Source: Chloroflexota bacterium
GTDB taxonomy: Bacteria; Chloroflexota; Anaerolineae; Caldilineales; Caldilineaceae
Length of the DNA: 11,765 bases
Reading direction: 5' to 3'
Assembly (NCBI GenBank): GCA_003577365.1
Contig: QEUY01000037.1
Location: forward strand, 1-11,765
The notes under the pieces are model-generated. The model ran no database searches. It saw only the letters and a program-made list of their open reading frames with translations, and was not told the DNA's origin. Positions 1 to 6,884 of the stretch are shown here, piece by piece (position 1 is the first letter of the stretch; each line of letters starts with the position of its first letter). The position numbers and the translations under genes were made by a program.

Positions 1-90
1 TGATGTGAACTCCAGTGATGTGAACTCCAGTGATGTGAACTCCAGTGATGTGAACTCCAGTAGTGTGAATTCGAGTGATGTGAATTCGAG
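1..90. repeat. 15-bp tandem repeat, six copies
   Basis: Four identical copies of TGATGTGAACTCCAG (1-60) are followed by two diverged copies, TAGTGTGAATTCGAG (61-75) and TGATGTGAATTCGAG (76-90). The array starts at base 1, so it probably continues beyond the left edge. It lies downstream of the DppC-like gene. The unit is five codons long, so frames without a stop stay open: the plus strand reads a DVNSS repeat and the minus strand a LEFTS repeat. The two changes shared by the last copies (C to T at unit position 10, C to G at 13) are silent in both of those frames. This could be a coding remnant, or chance. No start codon supports a gene here. Confidence 0.95.
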
Positions 91-109
91 AAGACCGAGA
101 GCGATGTCA

Positions 110-134
110 GGCCGCGCCCATCGCCGGCGCGGCC
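110..134. terminator. Strong GC hairpin downstream of the permeases
   Basis: Perfect 9-bp inverted repeat GGCCGCGCC / GGCGCGGCC separated by a 7-nt loop. On the minus strand it follows a T-rich stretch (roughly 139-175) and sits about 55 bp past the stop of the DppC-like gene. It has no U-tract after the stem in either direction. A factor-dependent or U-less terminator or an mRNA 3'-end stabiliser is possible. The inverted repeat itself is certain; its role is inferred. Confidence 0.45.
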
Positions 135-179
135 GCGAGAAAAACGCAAACAGAGAAACGCCGGCAGAAAAGCACTGCG

Positions 180-199
180 GAGCGCCGCTAACGGCGCTC
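180..199 (-). terminator. Hairpin around the stop codon of the DppC-like gene
   Basis: Perfect 8-bp stem GAGCGCCG / CGGCGCTC with a 4-nt loop. The stop codon of the permease gene (188-190) lies in the loop. On the minus strand the stem is followed, after about eight bases, by TTTT. It may be part of the 3' end of the permease transcript. Because a terminating ribosome would cover it, an RNA-stability or termination role is uncertain. Confidence 0.4.
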
Positions 200-1132
200 G
201 ACCATCTTGGGGTCGAGCGCATCGCGCAGCCCATCGCCCATCAGCGTGAAGCCCAACATTGTCAAGGCGATCATCAGCGCGGGGAAAAAGGCAAGCTGCC
301 AGAAAAAGGTCATGTTGGCGACCCCGTCGCGGCCCAGCATCTGCCCCCAACTGGGTGTGGGCGGGTTGATGCCCACGCCCAGAAAGCTCAGCGACGCTTC
401 GGCAAAGATGGCGCGCGGGATGCCCAGGGTCAGCGAGACGATGATCGGGGCCAAGGCGTTGGGCAGCAGGTGCAGCCGCATGATGCGCGGCGTGCCCAGC
501 CCGACCATGCGCGCCGCCTCGATAAATTCCTTTTCACGCAGCGCCAGAAACTGGGCGCGCGTCAAGCGGCAGATCTCGATCCAACTGGTGATGCCGATGG
601 CGAGCAGGACGTTCCAATAGCCCGCGCCCAAGCGCGCCATGATCAAAAAGGCGAGCAGCAGCGTGGGCAGCGCCGACATCACGTCGACAAAACGCATGAT
701 GGCAAAGTCGGTCTTGCCGCCGCGCCAGCCCGCCAGCGCGCCCAGCGGCACGCCGATCGCCAGGGCGATCAACTGCGACAGCAGGCCGATGCTCAACGAG
801 ACCCGCGCCCCAAAGACGATGCGGCTGTAGAGGTCGCGGCCATTGAGGTCGGTGCCCATCCAAAAATCGCGGCTGGGAAATGCGCCGGTGGGGCCGACAA
901 AGATCTCGTCATAGGGGAAATGCGCGATCAGCGGCTGGGGCGGGCGGCTCAGCAGCCAGGCGACCAGCGCATCGTCGGCAAAGAGCGCCATGGTCAGGAG
1001 GACGCAGACCAGCGCCAGCCCGGCGACGGAGAGCCGGTTGCGGCTGAAGCGGCGCAGCGCGTCGCGCAGCAGCGAGCGGCGCTGGAGACGAACGGTCGGC
1101 GGTTGCGTGACTTCGAGTTGGGCGGTTGCCAT
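188..1132 (-). CDS. ABC transporter permease, DppC/OppC type
   Basis: Inner-membrane subunit of a peptide/opine/nickel-class ABC importer, 314 residues. It pairs with the DppB-like subunit to form the translocation channel. After a cytoplasmic N-terminus, a first helix lies near 33-53. The periplasmic segment carries the family motif MGTDLNGRDLYSR (92-104). The transmembrane core (about 110-300) holds the EAA loop EAARMVGLGTPRIMRLHLLPN (205-225), which contacts the ATPase. Start: the reading frame extends further upstream, but this ATG gives MATAQLEV and normal family length and lies 17 bp after the stop of the upstream permease gene. No clear Shine-Dalgarno is seen, so translational coupling is likely. 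The substrate cannot be told from the sequence. Confidence 0.93.
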   Translation of the reverse strand: MATAQLEVTQPPTVRLQRRSLLRDALRRFSRNRLSVAGLALVCVLLTMALFADDALVAWLLSRPPQPLIAHFPYDEIFVGPTGAFPSRDFWMGTDLNGRDLYSRIVFGARVSLSIGLLSQLIALAIGVPLGALAGWRGGKTDFAIMRFVDVMSALPTLLLAFLIMARLGAGYWNVLLAIGITSWIEICRLTRAQFLALREKEFIEAARMVGLGTPRIMRLHLLPNALAPIIVSLTLGIPRAIFAEASLSFLGVGINPPTPSWGQMLGRDGVANMTFFWQLAFFPALMIALTMLGFTLMGDGLRDALDPKMVERR

Positions 1133-1149
1133 GGCGGTCGCTTGCCGGT

Positions 1150-2070
1150 CTACCGCACGCGGATGCGCGGGTCGATATAGGCGTACAAGATGTCGGTGAT
1201 GAAATAGGTGATCGAGATCAGGATGGCCCACAACATCACCAGCCCGATGATCATCGGGTAGTCGCGCTCAAAGGTGCTGGTGACCCAGAATTTGCCCAGG
1301 CCGGGGACGCGGAAGATCTCTTCGATAAAGATCGAGCCGGTGATCAGGTCGGGGATGAGCGGGCCAAAGACGGTCAACATCGGGATAAAGGCATTGCGCA
1401 GCACATGCCGCCCGATGACCAGGCGCTCGTTCAGCCCCTTGGCACGCGCTGTGCGCACATAGTCAGCGCCCAGAGCCTCGATCATGCTGGCGCGCGTGTA
1501 GCGGGCGATCAAGGCAATGGGGGCCAGCGCATAGGCGACCACCGGCAGCACCCAGGTGCGCGGGCCTTCCCAGCCGCCGGTGGGGAACCAGCCCAGCGCC
1601 AGCGAGAAGACCAGGATAAAGAAGATGCCCCAGACAAAATGCGGCGTCACAAACCCGAAGACCGAGAGCAGCGTCGCCAGATAGTCGACCCAGGTGTTTT
1701 GGCGCAGCGCGGCGATGATCCCCAAGGGAATGCCGATGCCAAAGGCGACCAGCAGCGTCATCGCCCCCAGGTGTAGCGTGATCGGCCAGGTGCGCCGGAT
1801 CAGCCCGATCACGGTCTCGTCGGGGTGGTCAAACGAATGGCCGAAGTCAAGCCGGATCACGCCGTTGAGCCAGATCAGGTATTGCTGCCAGACGGGTTTG
1901 TCCAGCCCATAGCGCGCTTCGAGCGCCGCGATCTGCTCCGGCGAAAATGGGCGTTGGCCCTCGCGCCAGGGGCCGCCGGGGACGCCATGCATCAGCGCAA
2001 AGGTGACCATCGACAATATCAGGAGGACAAAGATCAGTCCCGCCAGCCGCGTCAGGATAAATCGAAGCAT
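1150..2070 (-). CDS. ABC transporter permease, DppB/OppB type
   Basis: Partner inner-membrane subunit of the same importer, 306 residues, a usual length for DppB/OppB. The N-terminus MLRFILTRLAGLIFVLLILS is the typical first helix. A long periplasmic loop follows (about 30-95, with the family-typical RYGLDKPVWQQY at 53-64). The remaining helices include the EAA loop at 203-230 (YVRTARAKGLNE...LRNAFIP). The C-terminus has the usual GSIFIEEIFRVPGLG segment (245-259) and DPRIRVR end. The frame stays open 87 codons further upstream to an ATG at 2331, but that extension is unlike the family. The start chosen has GAAGGA about 11 nt upstream. It is first gene of the pair. ATPase and solute-binding genes are not in the window. 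Confidence 0.94.
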   Translation of the reverse strand: MLRFILTRLAGLIFVLLILSMVTFALMHGVPGGPWREGQRPFSPEQIAALEARYGLDKPVWQQYLIWLNGVIRLDFGHSFDHPDETVIGLIRRTWPITLHLGAMTLLVAFGIGIPLGIIAALRQNTWVDYLATLLSVFGFVTPHFVWGIFFILVFSLALGWFPTGGWEGPRTWVLPVVAYALAPIALIARYTRASMIEALGADYVRTARAKGLNERLVIGRHVLRNAFIPMLTVFGPLIPDLITGSIFIEEIFRVPGLGKFWVTSTFERDYPMIIGLVMLWAILISITYFITDILYAYIDPRIRVR

Positions 2071-2252
2071 GCCGTTCCATGTCCTTCGTGGCCGCGCCGC
2101 AAGGCAAGTGTGCTGCCAAAGCGTGAAGGGAATACGAATCGCCGACGCTGCGTTGGGCCAAGTTCGCCATCGGGCCAGGTGGGCGGATGGGAGATGTGCC
2201 TGGGCCAGGGGAACATGGCGAGCGTGAGACCGATTAGGCTCGCACAGGGAAA

Positions 2253-2282
2253 TTGCTATGCCGTTGGTGTTGGCGGTATAGT
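2253..2282 (+). promoter_or_regulatory. Weak promoter candidate for the plus-strand trio
   Basis: TTGCTA (2253-2258), an 18-nt spacer, then TATAGT (2277-2282), resembling -35 and -10 boxes. It would start transcription near 2289, leaving a leader of about 70 nt before the dehydrogenase-like gene. It faces the minus-strand candidate at 2297-2325, so the two could not be occupied together. The match is modest and may be chance. Confidence 0.22.
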
Positions 2283-2296
2283 TCGGATGCTTGGCA

Positions 2297-2325
2297 GTTT
2301 TACCATCAGAAGCAGGAGTTGTCAA
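2297..2325 (-). promoter_or_regulatory. Candidate sigma70-like promoter for the permease pair
   Basis: Read on the minus strand, a consensus TTGACA (2325-2320) is followed by a 17-nt spacer and TAAAAC (2302-2297), a 4/6 match to the -10 box. Transcription would start near 2290 and give a leader of about 220 nt before the DppB-like start at 2070. The -35 box is perfect and the spacing ideal; the -10 is imperfect. Confidence 0.4.
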
Positions 2326-2327
2326 CT
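2317..2327. promoter_or_regulatory. Small dyad over the -35 box, possible operator
   Basis: AGTTG-T-CAACT is an 11-bp inverted repeat with a single central base. It covers the -35 hexamer of the minus-strand promoter candidate and lies about 34 bp upstream of the plus-strand dehydrogenase-like gene. A repressor bound here could affect both directions. It is short enough to arise by chance. Confidence 0.25.
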
Positions 2328-2360
2328 GCATTTATCGTCGCAGAAAACAGGGATGACGCA

Positions 2361-3542
2361 ATGAAAATTATGGTATTGGGCAGCGGCCTGATGGGGCCGG
2401 CGGCAGCCTATATTTTGCTGGGCGACCCCGCGGTGGACGAAGTGGTATTGGCCGATATGCGGCTGGATCAACTGGAGCAGGCCAAGGCGCGGCTTGACCG
2501 TGTGGTCTCGACCGAGCGGCTGCGCTTGGCCCAGGTGAACCTGGCCGACCAGCCCGCGGCTGTGGAGGCGCTCGCGCCCGTCGACGTGGCGGTCGCCGCG
2601 CTGCCCAGCGCGGTGGTGCCGCTGGGTCTGCGCGCCGCCACTGCCGCGCGCACCCACTGGGTCGATCTGAGCTGGCCGCCGCAAAGCGAACTGCCCGGCC
2701 TGGTCGCGGCCATCGAACAGGCGGGCACGCTGGCGATCTTCGGCTGTGGCGTGGAGCCGGGGCTGACCGAGATCATGGCGCGCTATGTCGCCGAAAAGCT
2801 GGACCGCGTCGACGAACTGCACATCAAGTGTGGCGGCATCCCCGTCGAGCCGGCCCCGCCGCTGGGCTATAAGATCGTCTTTGGCGGAACCCGGCTGCCG
2901 CTGCGCGAACCAGACGCGCATGTGGTGGAGAACGGCGAATTGAAGACCGCCCCGCGCTACAGCGGCGTTGAGCGCGTCACCTTCGCCGGGGTGGGCGAGG
3001 TGGAAGCCTGGCACGAAGGCTTTATGCCCTGGCTGCTCGACCTCGACGCGCTTAAGGGCCTGCAGGTGGGAACGCAGAAGACGGTGCGCTGGCCCGGCTA
3101 TGCCGCCAAGGCCACGGCGCTGCGCGAACTGGGGCTGCTCAGCACCGCGCCGGTCGATGTGCGCGGCGTCGCGGTCTCACCCAAAGATGTGGTCGATACG
3201 GTGCTCTATGACCGGGTGCGTATGGCCGAGCAGGACCGCGATATTACGGCCTTCCGGGTGGAGGCGCTGGGCGAGAAAAAGGGCCATCCCGGTCGCTATC
3301 GAGTGGAGATGATCGACCGCTATGACGAGCGCACCGGCTTTACCTCGATGGCGCGTGTCACGGCCTTCACCGGGGCGATGGTAGCACGCATGGTTGGCGC
3401 GGCCCAGATCGACGCGCGCGGCGTCCTCACCCCAGAGAAGGTGATCACCGGCAAGCTCTTTGACCAGTTGGTCGACGAACTGGCCGCGCAGGGCGTCACC
3501 TTTGTCTTGACCAAGGAAAAGTCCAAGGTCTTGGGCCAATGA
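2361..3542 (+). CDS. Saccharopine / lysine-6-dehydrogenase-like oxidoreductase
   Basis: 393-residue soluble NAD(P)-dependent enzyme. The N-terminal Rossmann fold begins at once with VLGSGLMG (5-12), the GxGxxG nucleotide loop, and an acidic residue ends strand 2 (ADMRLDQ, 31-37). The C-terminal catalytic part has the segment GGIPVEPAPPLGY (158-170), which resembles the one I recall in L-lysine 6-dehydrogenase, as do the overall length, the EAWHEG region (215-220) and the end (GVLTPEKVITG, 354-364). Lysine 6-dehydrogenase oxidises the epsilon-amino group of lysine, and the product cyclises to piperideine-6-carboxylate. The exact substrate here is unproven; another saccharopine-dehydrogenase-family activity is possible. 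The frame runs 36 codons further upstream, but this ATG starts right at the Rossmann strand and has AGGGA 7 nt before it. It is first gene of a three-gene unit; the next start is 1 bp after its stop. Confidence 0.85.
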   Translation: MKIMVLGSGLMGPAAAYILLGDPAVDEVVLADMRLDQLEQAKARLDRVVSTERLRLAQVNLADQPAAVEALAPVDVAVAALPSAVVPLGLRAATAARTHWVDLSWPPQSELPGLVAAIEQAGTLAIFGCGVEPGLTEIMARYVAEKLDRVDELHIKCGGIPVEPAPPLGYKIVFGGTRLPLREPDAHVVENGELKTAPRYSGVERVTFAGVGEVEAWHEGFMPWLLDLDALKGLQVGTQKTVRWPGYAAKATALRELGLLSTAPVDVRGVAVSPKDVVDTVLYDRVRMAEQDRDITAFRVEALGEKKGHPGRYRVEMIDRYDERTGFTSMARVTAFTGAMVARMVGAAQIDARGVLTPEKVITGKLFDQLVDELAAQGVTFVLTKEKSKVLGQ

Positions 3543-3543
3543 G

Positions 3544-4014
3544 ATGAACGACCGCATCCTGCTGGCGGCGGATGTGCCCGCCGAAGCCAAGGCGCGGCGC
3601 TGGACGCTGCGCGTCATCGCGCTGTTGTTGGTGATCCAGGCCACGCTGCTGATCGGCATCAGCGCGGTGGTCATCAGCCGCATCGACTGGGCACAGGAGC
3701 TTGAGGATGTGATGCTTTCGTTGACCGCGCTGGATACGATCCTGCTGGTGGCGCTCCTCGGCCCGCTGGCGGTCTTTGAGCTGGTCACAGCGCTGGGGAT
3801 GTGGCTGGGCGGCGGCGGCCTGTGGCTGCGCGCCATGGTGATCCAAGGCATCCTGTTGATCTTCTGCTTGTCCAGCTATGTGGCGCAGCGCCGCGAAGCT
3901 TTTGTCTATCTTTTGATGCTTACTTGCATCATCATCGTGCTCTATCTGAACACGAACGATGTCAGACTTACCTATCAGAACCGCCGCCTCCAGCGTCGAG
4001 CGCGTTCCGGCTGA
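3544..4014 (+). CDS. Small four-helix membrane protein, unknown function
   Basis: 156 residues. A short charged N-terminus precedes four hydrophobic segments at about 23-45, 60-88, 94-112 and 119-136. It ends in a basic tail (RRLQRRARSG), which predicts a cytoplasmic C-terminus. The fourth helix ends in LYLNTNDVRLTY. I do not recognise a named family. Its start lies 1 bp after the dehydrogenase-like stop, with no strong Shine-Dalgarno, so it is probably translated by coupling. Its last 56 bp overlap the start of the Vps62-like gene in another frame. The packing suggests that it is co-produced with, and perhaps a partner of, the next protein, which also has a membrane domain. Confidence 0.8.
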   Translation: MNDRILLAADVPAEAKARRWTLRVIALLLVIQATLLIGISAVVISRIDWAQELEDVMLSLTALDTILLVALLGPLAVFELVTALGMWLGGGGLWLRAMVIQGILLIFCLSSYVAQRREAFVYLLMLTCIIIVLYLNTNDVRLTYQNRRLQRRARSG

Positions 4015-5908
4015 ACTGGAGTTGGCGCTGCTGCGCCGGTTCGAGCCGGTGCTGCGCTTTACGCTCGGTGAGCAGTTCTTCCCGATCGACGCCGAACGCT
4101 ATGTGCGGCGCTCTAGCCTCTGGTATCAGCGCGCCGGCGAGGACGCGGTGCTGCTGTTGGACAGCGACAGCCTCAACCTGGAGACGCTGGGCCAGGTGGA
4201 CCTGGAGCAGCGCGACGCCATCTACTTTCTCAAGTTCATCGACCCGCTGGATTCGACCGAGCTAGCCGCCTATCAGGCGCGCCGCCGCGATGGCGCGCCG
4301 CCGCGCGCTGGCGCGTTCATCCCCGGCACGGGCCGGTTGGCGCGCGTGGGGTTTGCCTCGCGCTTTGTCGACGCACTCTTTAATATTACCCTCCTGGCAC
4401 GCGGCCGTGTGCCGGGCGATACCGCCGCAGCCGCGGCCTTGGCCTATGCGCGCATGATGGACAAACGCGAGGAATATCGCTATCACGGCCGCGTGGTGCG
4501 CGAAAACGGTTGGATCGTAGCGCAGTATTGGTTCTTCTATGTCTATAACAACTGGCGCACCGCCTTTTCGGGGGCCAATGACCATGAGGCCGACTGGGAG
4601 ATGGTCTGTGTCTATCTCTCCGACGACCCCGACCGCGAGCATGTGCCCGCCGACGGCCAGCGCGGCGATGAGCCGCTGGCGCGCTATCGCCCGGAGTGGG
4701 TCGCCTATGCCTCGCACGATTATGCCGGCGATGACCTGCGCCGGCGCTGGGATGACCCCGAGCTGGAGAAGGTGGGGCTGCACCCCGTAGTCTATGTGGC
4801 GGCAGGCTCCCACGCGGGCTATTTTCGGCGCGGCGAATATCTGACCGAACTCGAGCTGCCGATCTTCCAGCCGCTCGCCAAGATCTATGGTCGTCTGAGC
4901 GCCTTCTGGCATGAACAGTTGCGCCAGTATCAAGGCGACGAACCGTCGTCATCCGAGGAGCCGCGTCTGGAAGAGCCGCGCACGAACCTGTTCCGCATCC
5001 CGTTTGTCGACTATGCGCGCGGCGACGGGATATCGCTCGGCCCCGGCCAAGACAAGGCCTGGGGCGTGCCACGGCTGCTGCGCCCCGACGACCCTTGGCT
5101 GAGCGCCTATCGGGGGCTGTGGGGACTCTATGCGCGTGATCCGTTTGCCGGGGAAGACGCGCCCGCAGGCCCGATGTACAATCGCGACCGCTCGATCCGC
5201 CGCTCCTGGTATGACCCAGTGGGCTGGGCCGGGCTGGACAAGGTCGCGCCGGCGCACGAAGAGCTGCGGCTGGTGGTGGCGCAGCAGGTGGCCCTGGCCG
5301 GCAGACAGCAGGAGCTGCGTAGCGCCATCCAGGAAAAGAGCCAAGAGGTACGCACGTTGGGCGCCGCGCTGCGCGCCATGCGCCACCAGCCCCATCTACA
5401 GCGGCTGGCGCAAGAGTATCAGGAGCGGCTGCAGAACCTTTCGGCAGAACTGGCGGCGCAGCGCGCCGAACTGACCGCGGATCAATCCCTGCTCCAGTCG
5501 TTGGCGGCCTATGCTGCGGACCTAGAGGCAGGTGTGCGCGAGCCGCCGCGTGCCCATATCCGCCGCGCCCACACCCCCACGCCCCACGCCCAGTTTCGCG
5601 CCGGGCGGCTGGCCGAGATCTGGGCCGCGGCCAGCATTGGCTTGATGCTGGTGGTCTTGGTGGGGCTGATCTACTTTGCGCGCCACTATGTCGTCTTTGG
5701 GCTGGCTGCCATGATTGCGCTCTTTGCGTTTATCGAGGCCACCTTTCGCGGGCGCATCGAACGCATGGTCACCAGCGTGACGATTGGGCTGGCAGTCGTG
5801 GCCGCGCTGGTGCTGATGTTTGAGTTTTTCTGGCCGATCGTGGCGCTGACGGTCGTGCTGCTGGCGAGCTATCTGCTCTGGGAAAACCTGCGCGAGCTGT
5901 GGCAGTAG
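3959..5908 (+). CDS. Vps62-like protein with coiled coil and C-terminal membrane domain
   Basis: 649 residues. The N-terminal part has FEPVLRFTLGEQFFPIDAE (28-46). The central region resembles the Vps62-related (DUF946-like) domain: YWFFYVYNNW (190-199), NDHEADWEMV (207-216), WVAYASHDYAGDD (247-259) and HPVVYVAAGSHAGYF (275-289). These His/Glu/Asp-rich signatures could bind a metal or form a catalytic site; this is inference. A Gln/Glu/Leu-rich helix with likely coiled-coil character spans about 432-525. Four hydrophobic segments follow (about 556-575, 577-594, 604-624, 625-641). No signal peptide is seen, so the large N-terminal part is probably cytoplasmic. Function is unknown. The ATG overlaps the preceding gene by 56 bp; no good in-frame start lies between that ATG and the conserved N-terminal motif. 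The stop is 8 bp from the stop of the convergent YitT-type gene. Confidence 0.82.
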   Translation: MSDLPIRTAASSVERVPAELELALLRRFEPVLRFTLGEQFFPIDAERYVRRSSLWYQRAGEDAVLLLDSDSLNLETLGQVDLEQRDAIYFLKFIDPLDSTELAAYQARRRDGAPPRAGAFIPGTGRLARVGFASRFVDALFNITLLARGRVPGDTAAAAALAYARMMDKREEYRYHGRVVRENGWIVAQYWFFYVYNNWRTAFSGANDHEADWEMVCVYLSDDPDREHVPADGQRGDEPLARYRPEWVAYASHDYAGDDLRRRWDDPELEKVGLHPVVYVAAGSHAGYFRRGEYLTELELPIFQPLAKIYGRLSAFWHEQLRQYQGDEPSSSEEPRLEEPRTNLFRIPFVDYARGDGISLGPGQDKAWGVPRLLRPDDPWLSAYRGLWGLYARDPFAGEDAPAGPMYNRDRSIRRSWYDPVGWAGLDKVAPAHEELRLVVAQQVALAGRQQELRSAIQEKSQEVRTLGAALRAMRHQPHLQRLAQEYQERLQNLSAELAAQRAELTADQSLLQSLAAYAADLEAGVREPPRAHIRRAHTPTPHAQFRAGRLAEIWAAASIGLMLVVLVGLIYFARHYVVFGLAAMIALFAFIEATFRGRIERMVTSVTIGLAVVAALVLMFEFFWPIVALTVVLLASYLLWENLRELWQ

Positions 5909-5916
5909 ACGCGAGG

Positions 5917-6801
5917 TCAGTGCTCCAATGGCGAGAAGCCGCTGCCCAAAACTTCCTGGGTGATGCCGATCGAGACAAAGGCATGGGGGTCGACCTCGCC
6001 GACCACCCGTTTGAGTTGGTTGACCTGGGGCCGGTAGATGGTACACATGATCACGCTGCGCGGTTCGCCGGTGTAGCCGCCGGTCGCCTCCCACACGCTG
6101 GCGCCGCGGTCCAGTTGGGTCATCAGCGCGTGGAGCATCGCCTCTCTTTGCGTGGTGATGATGATGGCGTTGCGGGCGCGGCTTGGCCCTTCCAGGGCGT
6201 AGTCGGCGGCCAGCCCGCTGAGCAGCAGCGTTAGCATGGCATAGAGCGCCAATTCCCAGCCAAAGACAATCCCCGCTGTCGCCACAATCGCGCCGTCGAC
6301 CCACAGATAGACCTGGCTGAGCGGGACGCCGGTCCGCAGTTGCAGGATGCGCCCCAGGATGGCCGTGCCGCCCAAGGTCGCGCCGGCGGCATAGACAAGG
6401 CCGCCGCCGATGCCGCCGATCAGCCCGGCGTAGATCGCGCTCAACAGAACATCGCGGGTCAGCGGGCCGGGGCCGAAATAGAGGGGCAGAAAGAGAATGG
6501 CATATTCGGTGGCCGCCGAAAAGAGGACAACCGCCAGGATGGTGCTGAACAGAAAACGCCAGCCGCCGAGCTGGAAGAAGCCCAGCACCAGCAGCGGGAT
6601 GTTGACCAAGAGATAGAAGGCGGCCACCGAAAAGCCGGTGAAGTGGTTGACGATGATGCCGATGCCGCTGAGTCCACCGGCGGCGATGTCATAGGGCACC
6701 TGGAAGATCGCATAGCCCGCGGCGGCGATCAGCGTGCCCGCGATCAGCAGCACCCAGCGGCGGATCTCGGCCCATATGCGCGCTTTGCGTCGTTGCCCCA
6801 C
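5917..6801 (-). CDS. YitT-family membrane protein (YitT core plus DUF2179)
   Basis: 294 residues. The N-terminal two-thirds carry about five to six hydrophobic helices with the family marks VPYDIAAGGLSGIGII (35-50) and GATLGGTAILGRIL (140-153). The soluble C-terminal domain (about 206-290) is DUF2179-like, with GGYTGEPRSVIMC (241-253), DPHAFVSI (271-278) and EVLGSGF (283-289). YitT proteins are widespread but poorly characterised inner-membrane proteins. The start is GTG, supported by GGAG 9 nt upstream. It is the last gene of the minus-strand run, 69 bp after argJ, with a 16-bp tandem repeat in that gap. It ends convergently, 8 bp from the Vps62-like gene, with no clear terminator between them. 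Confidence 0.93.
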   Translation of the reverse strand: MGQRRKARIWAEIRRWVLLIAGTLIAAAGYAIFQVPYDIAAGGLSGIGIIVNHFTGFSVAAFYLLVNIPLLVLGFFQLGGWRFLFSTILAVVLFSAATEYAILFLPLYFGPGPLTRDVLLSAIYAGLIGGIGGGLVYAAGATLGGTAILGRILQLRTGVPLSQVYLWVDGAIVATAGIVFGWELALYAMLTLLLSGLAADYALEGPSRARNAIIITTQREAMLHALMTQLDRGASVWEATGGYTGEPRSVIMCTIYRPQVNQLKRVVGEVDPHAFVSIGITQEVLGSGFSPLEH

Positions 6802-6820
6802 TTGGTCTCACTCCGCTGCT

Positions 6821-6884
6821 GTCTGGCTTCGCTGTTGTCTAGCTTCGAAACTGTCTAGCTTCGAAACTGTCTAGCTTCGATAGT
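6821..6884. repeat. 16-bp tandem repeat, four copies, overlapping the argJ 3' end
   Basis: Units are GTCTGGCTTCGCTGTT (6821-6836, diverged), GTCTAGCTTCGAAACT twice exactly (6837-6868), and GTCTAGCTTCGATAGT (6869-6884). The last unit supplies the argJ stop codon (6871-6873) and its final codons; the rest fills the gap to the YitT-type gene. Each good copy holds a near-palindrome, AGCTTCGAAACT, around TTCGAA. It looks like local duplication of the gene end. Confidence 0.92.

Noticed and set aside
1..90. The 15-bp array as a CRISPR array
   Set aside because: The units are directly adjacent with no unique spacers and are far too short for CRISPR repeats.
5..1180. Long plus-strand open frame (391 codons) starting in the 15-bp repeat
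   Set aside because: It is antisense to the clear DppC-like gene; its translation is Arg/Gln/His/Asp-rich without any fold signature, as expected from the opposite strand of GC-rich coding DNA.
2071..2331. An 87-codon N-terminal extension of the DppB-like gene
   Set aside because: The extra residues are Arg/His/Pro-rich and unlike the family, which begins at the first membrane helix; the ATG at 2070 gives normal length and has a ribosome site.
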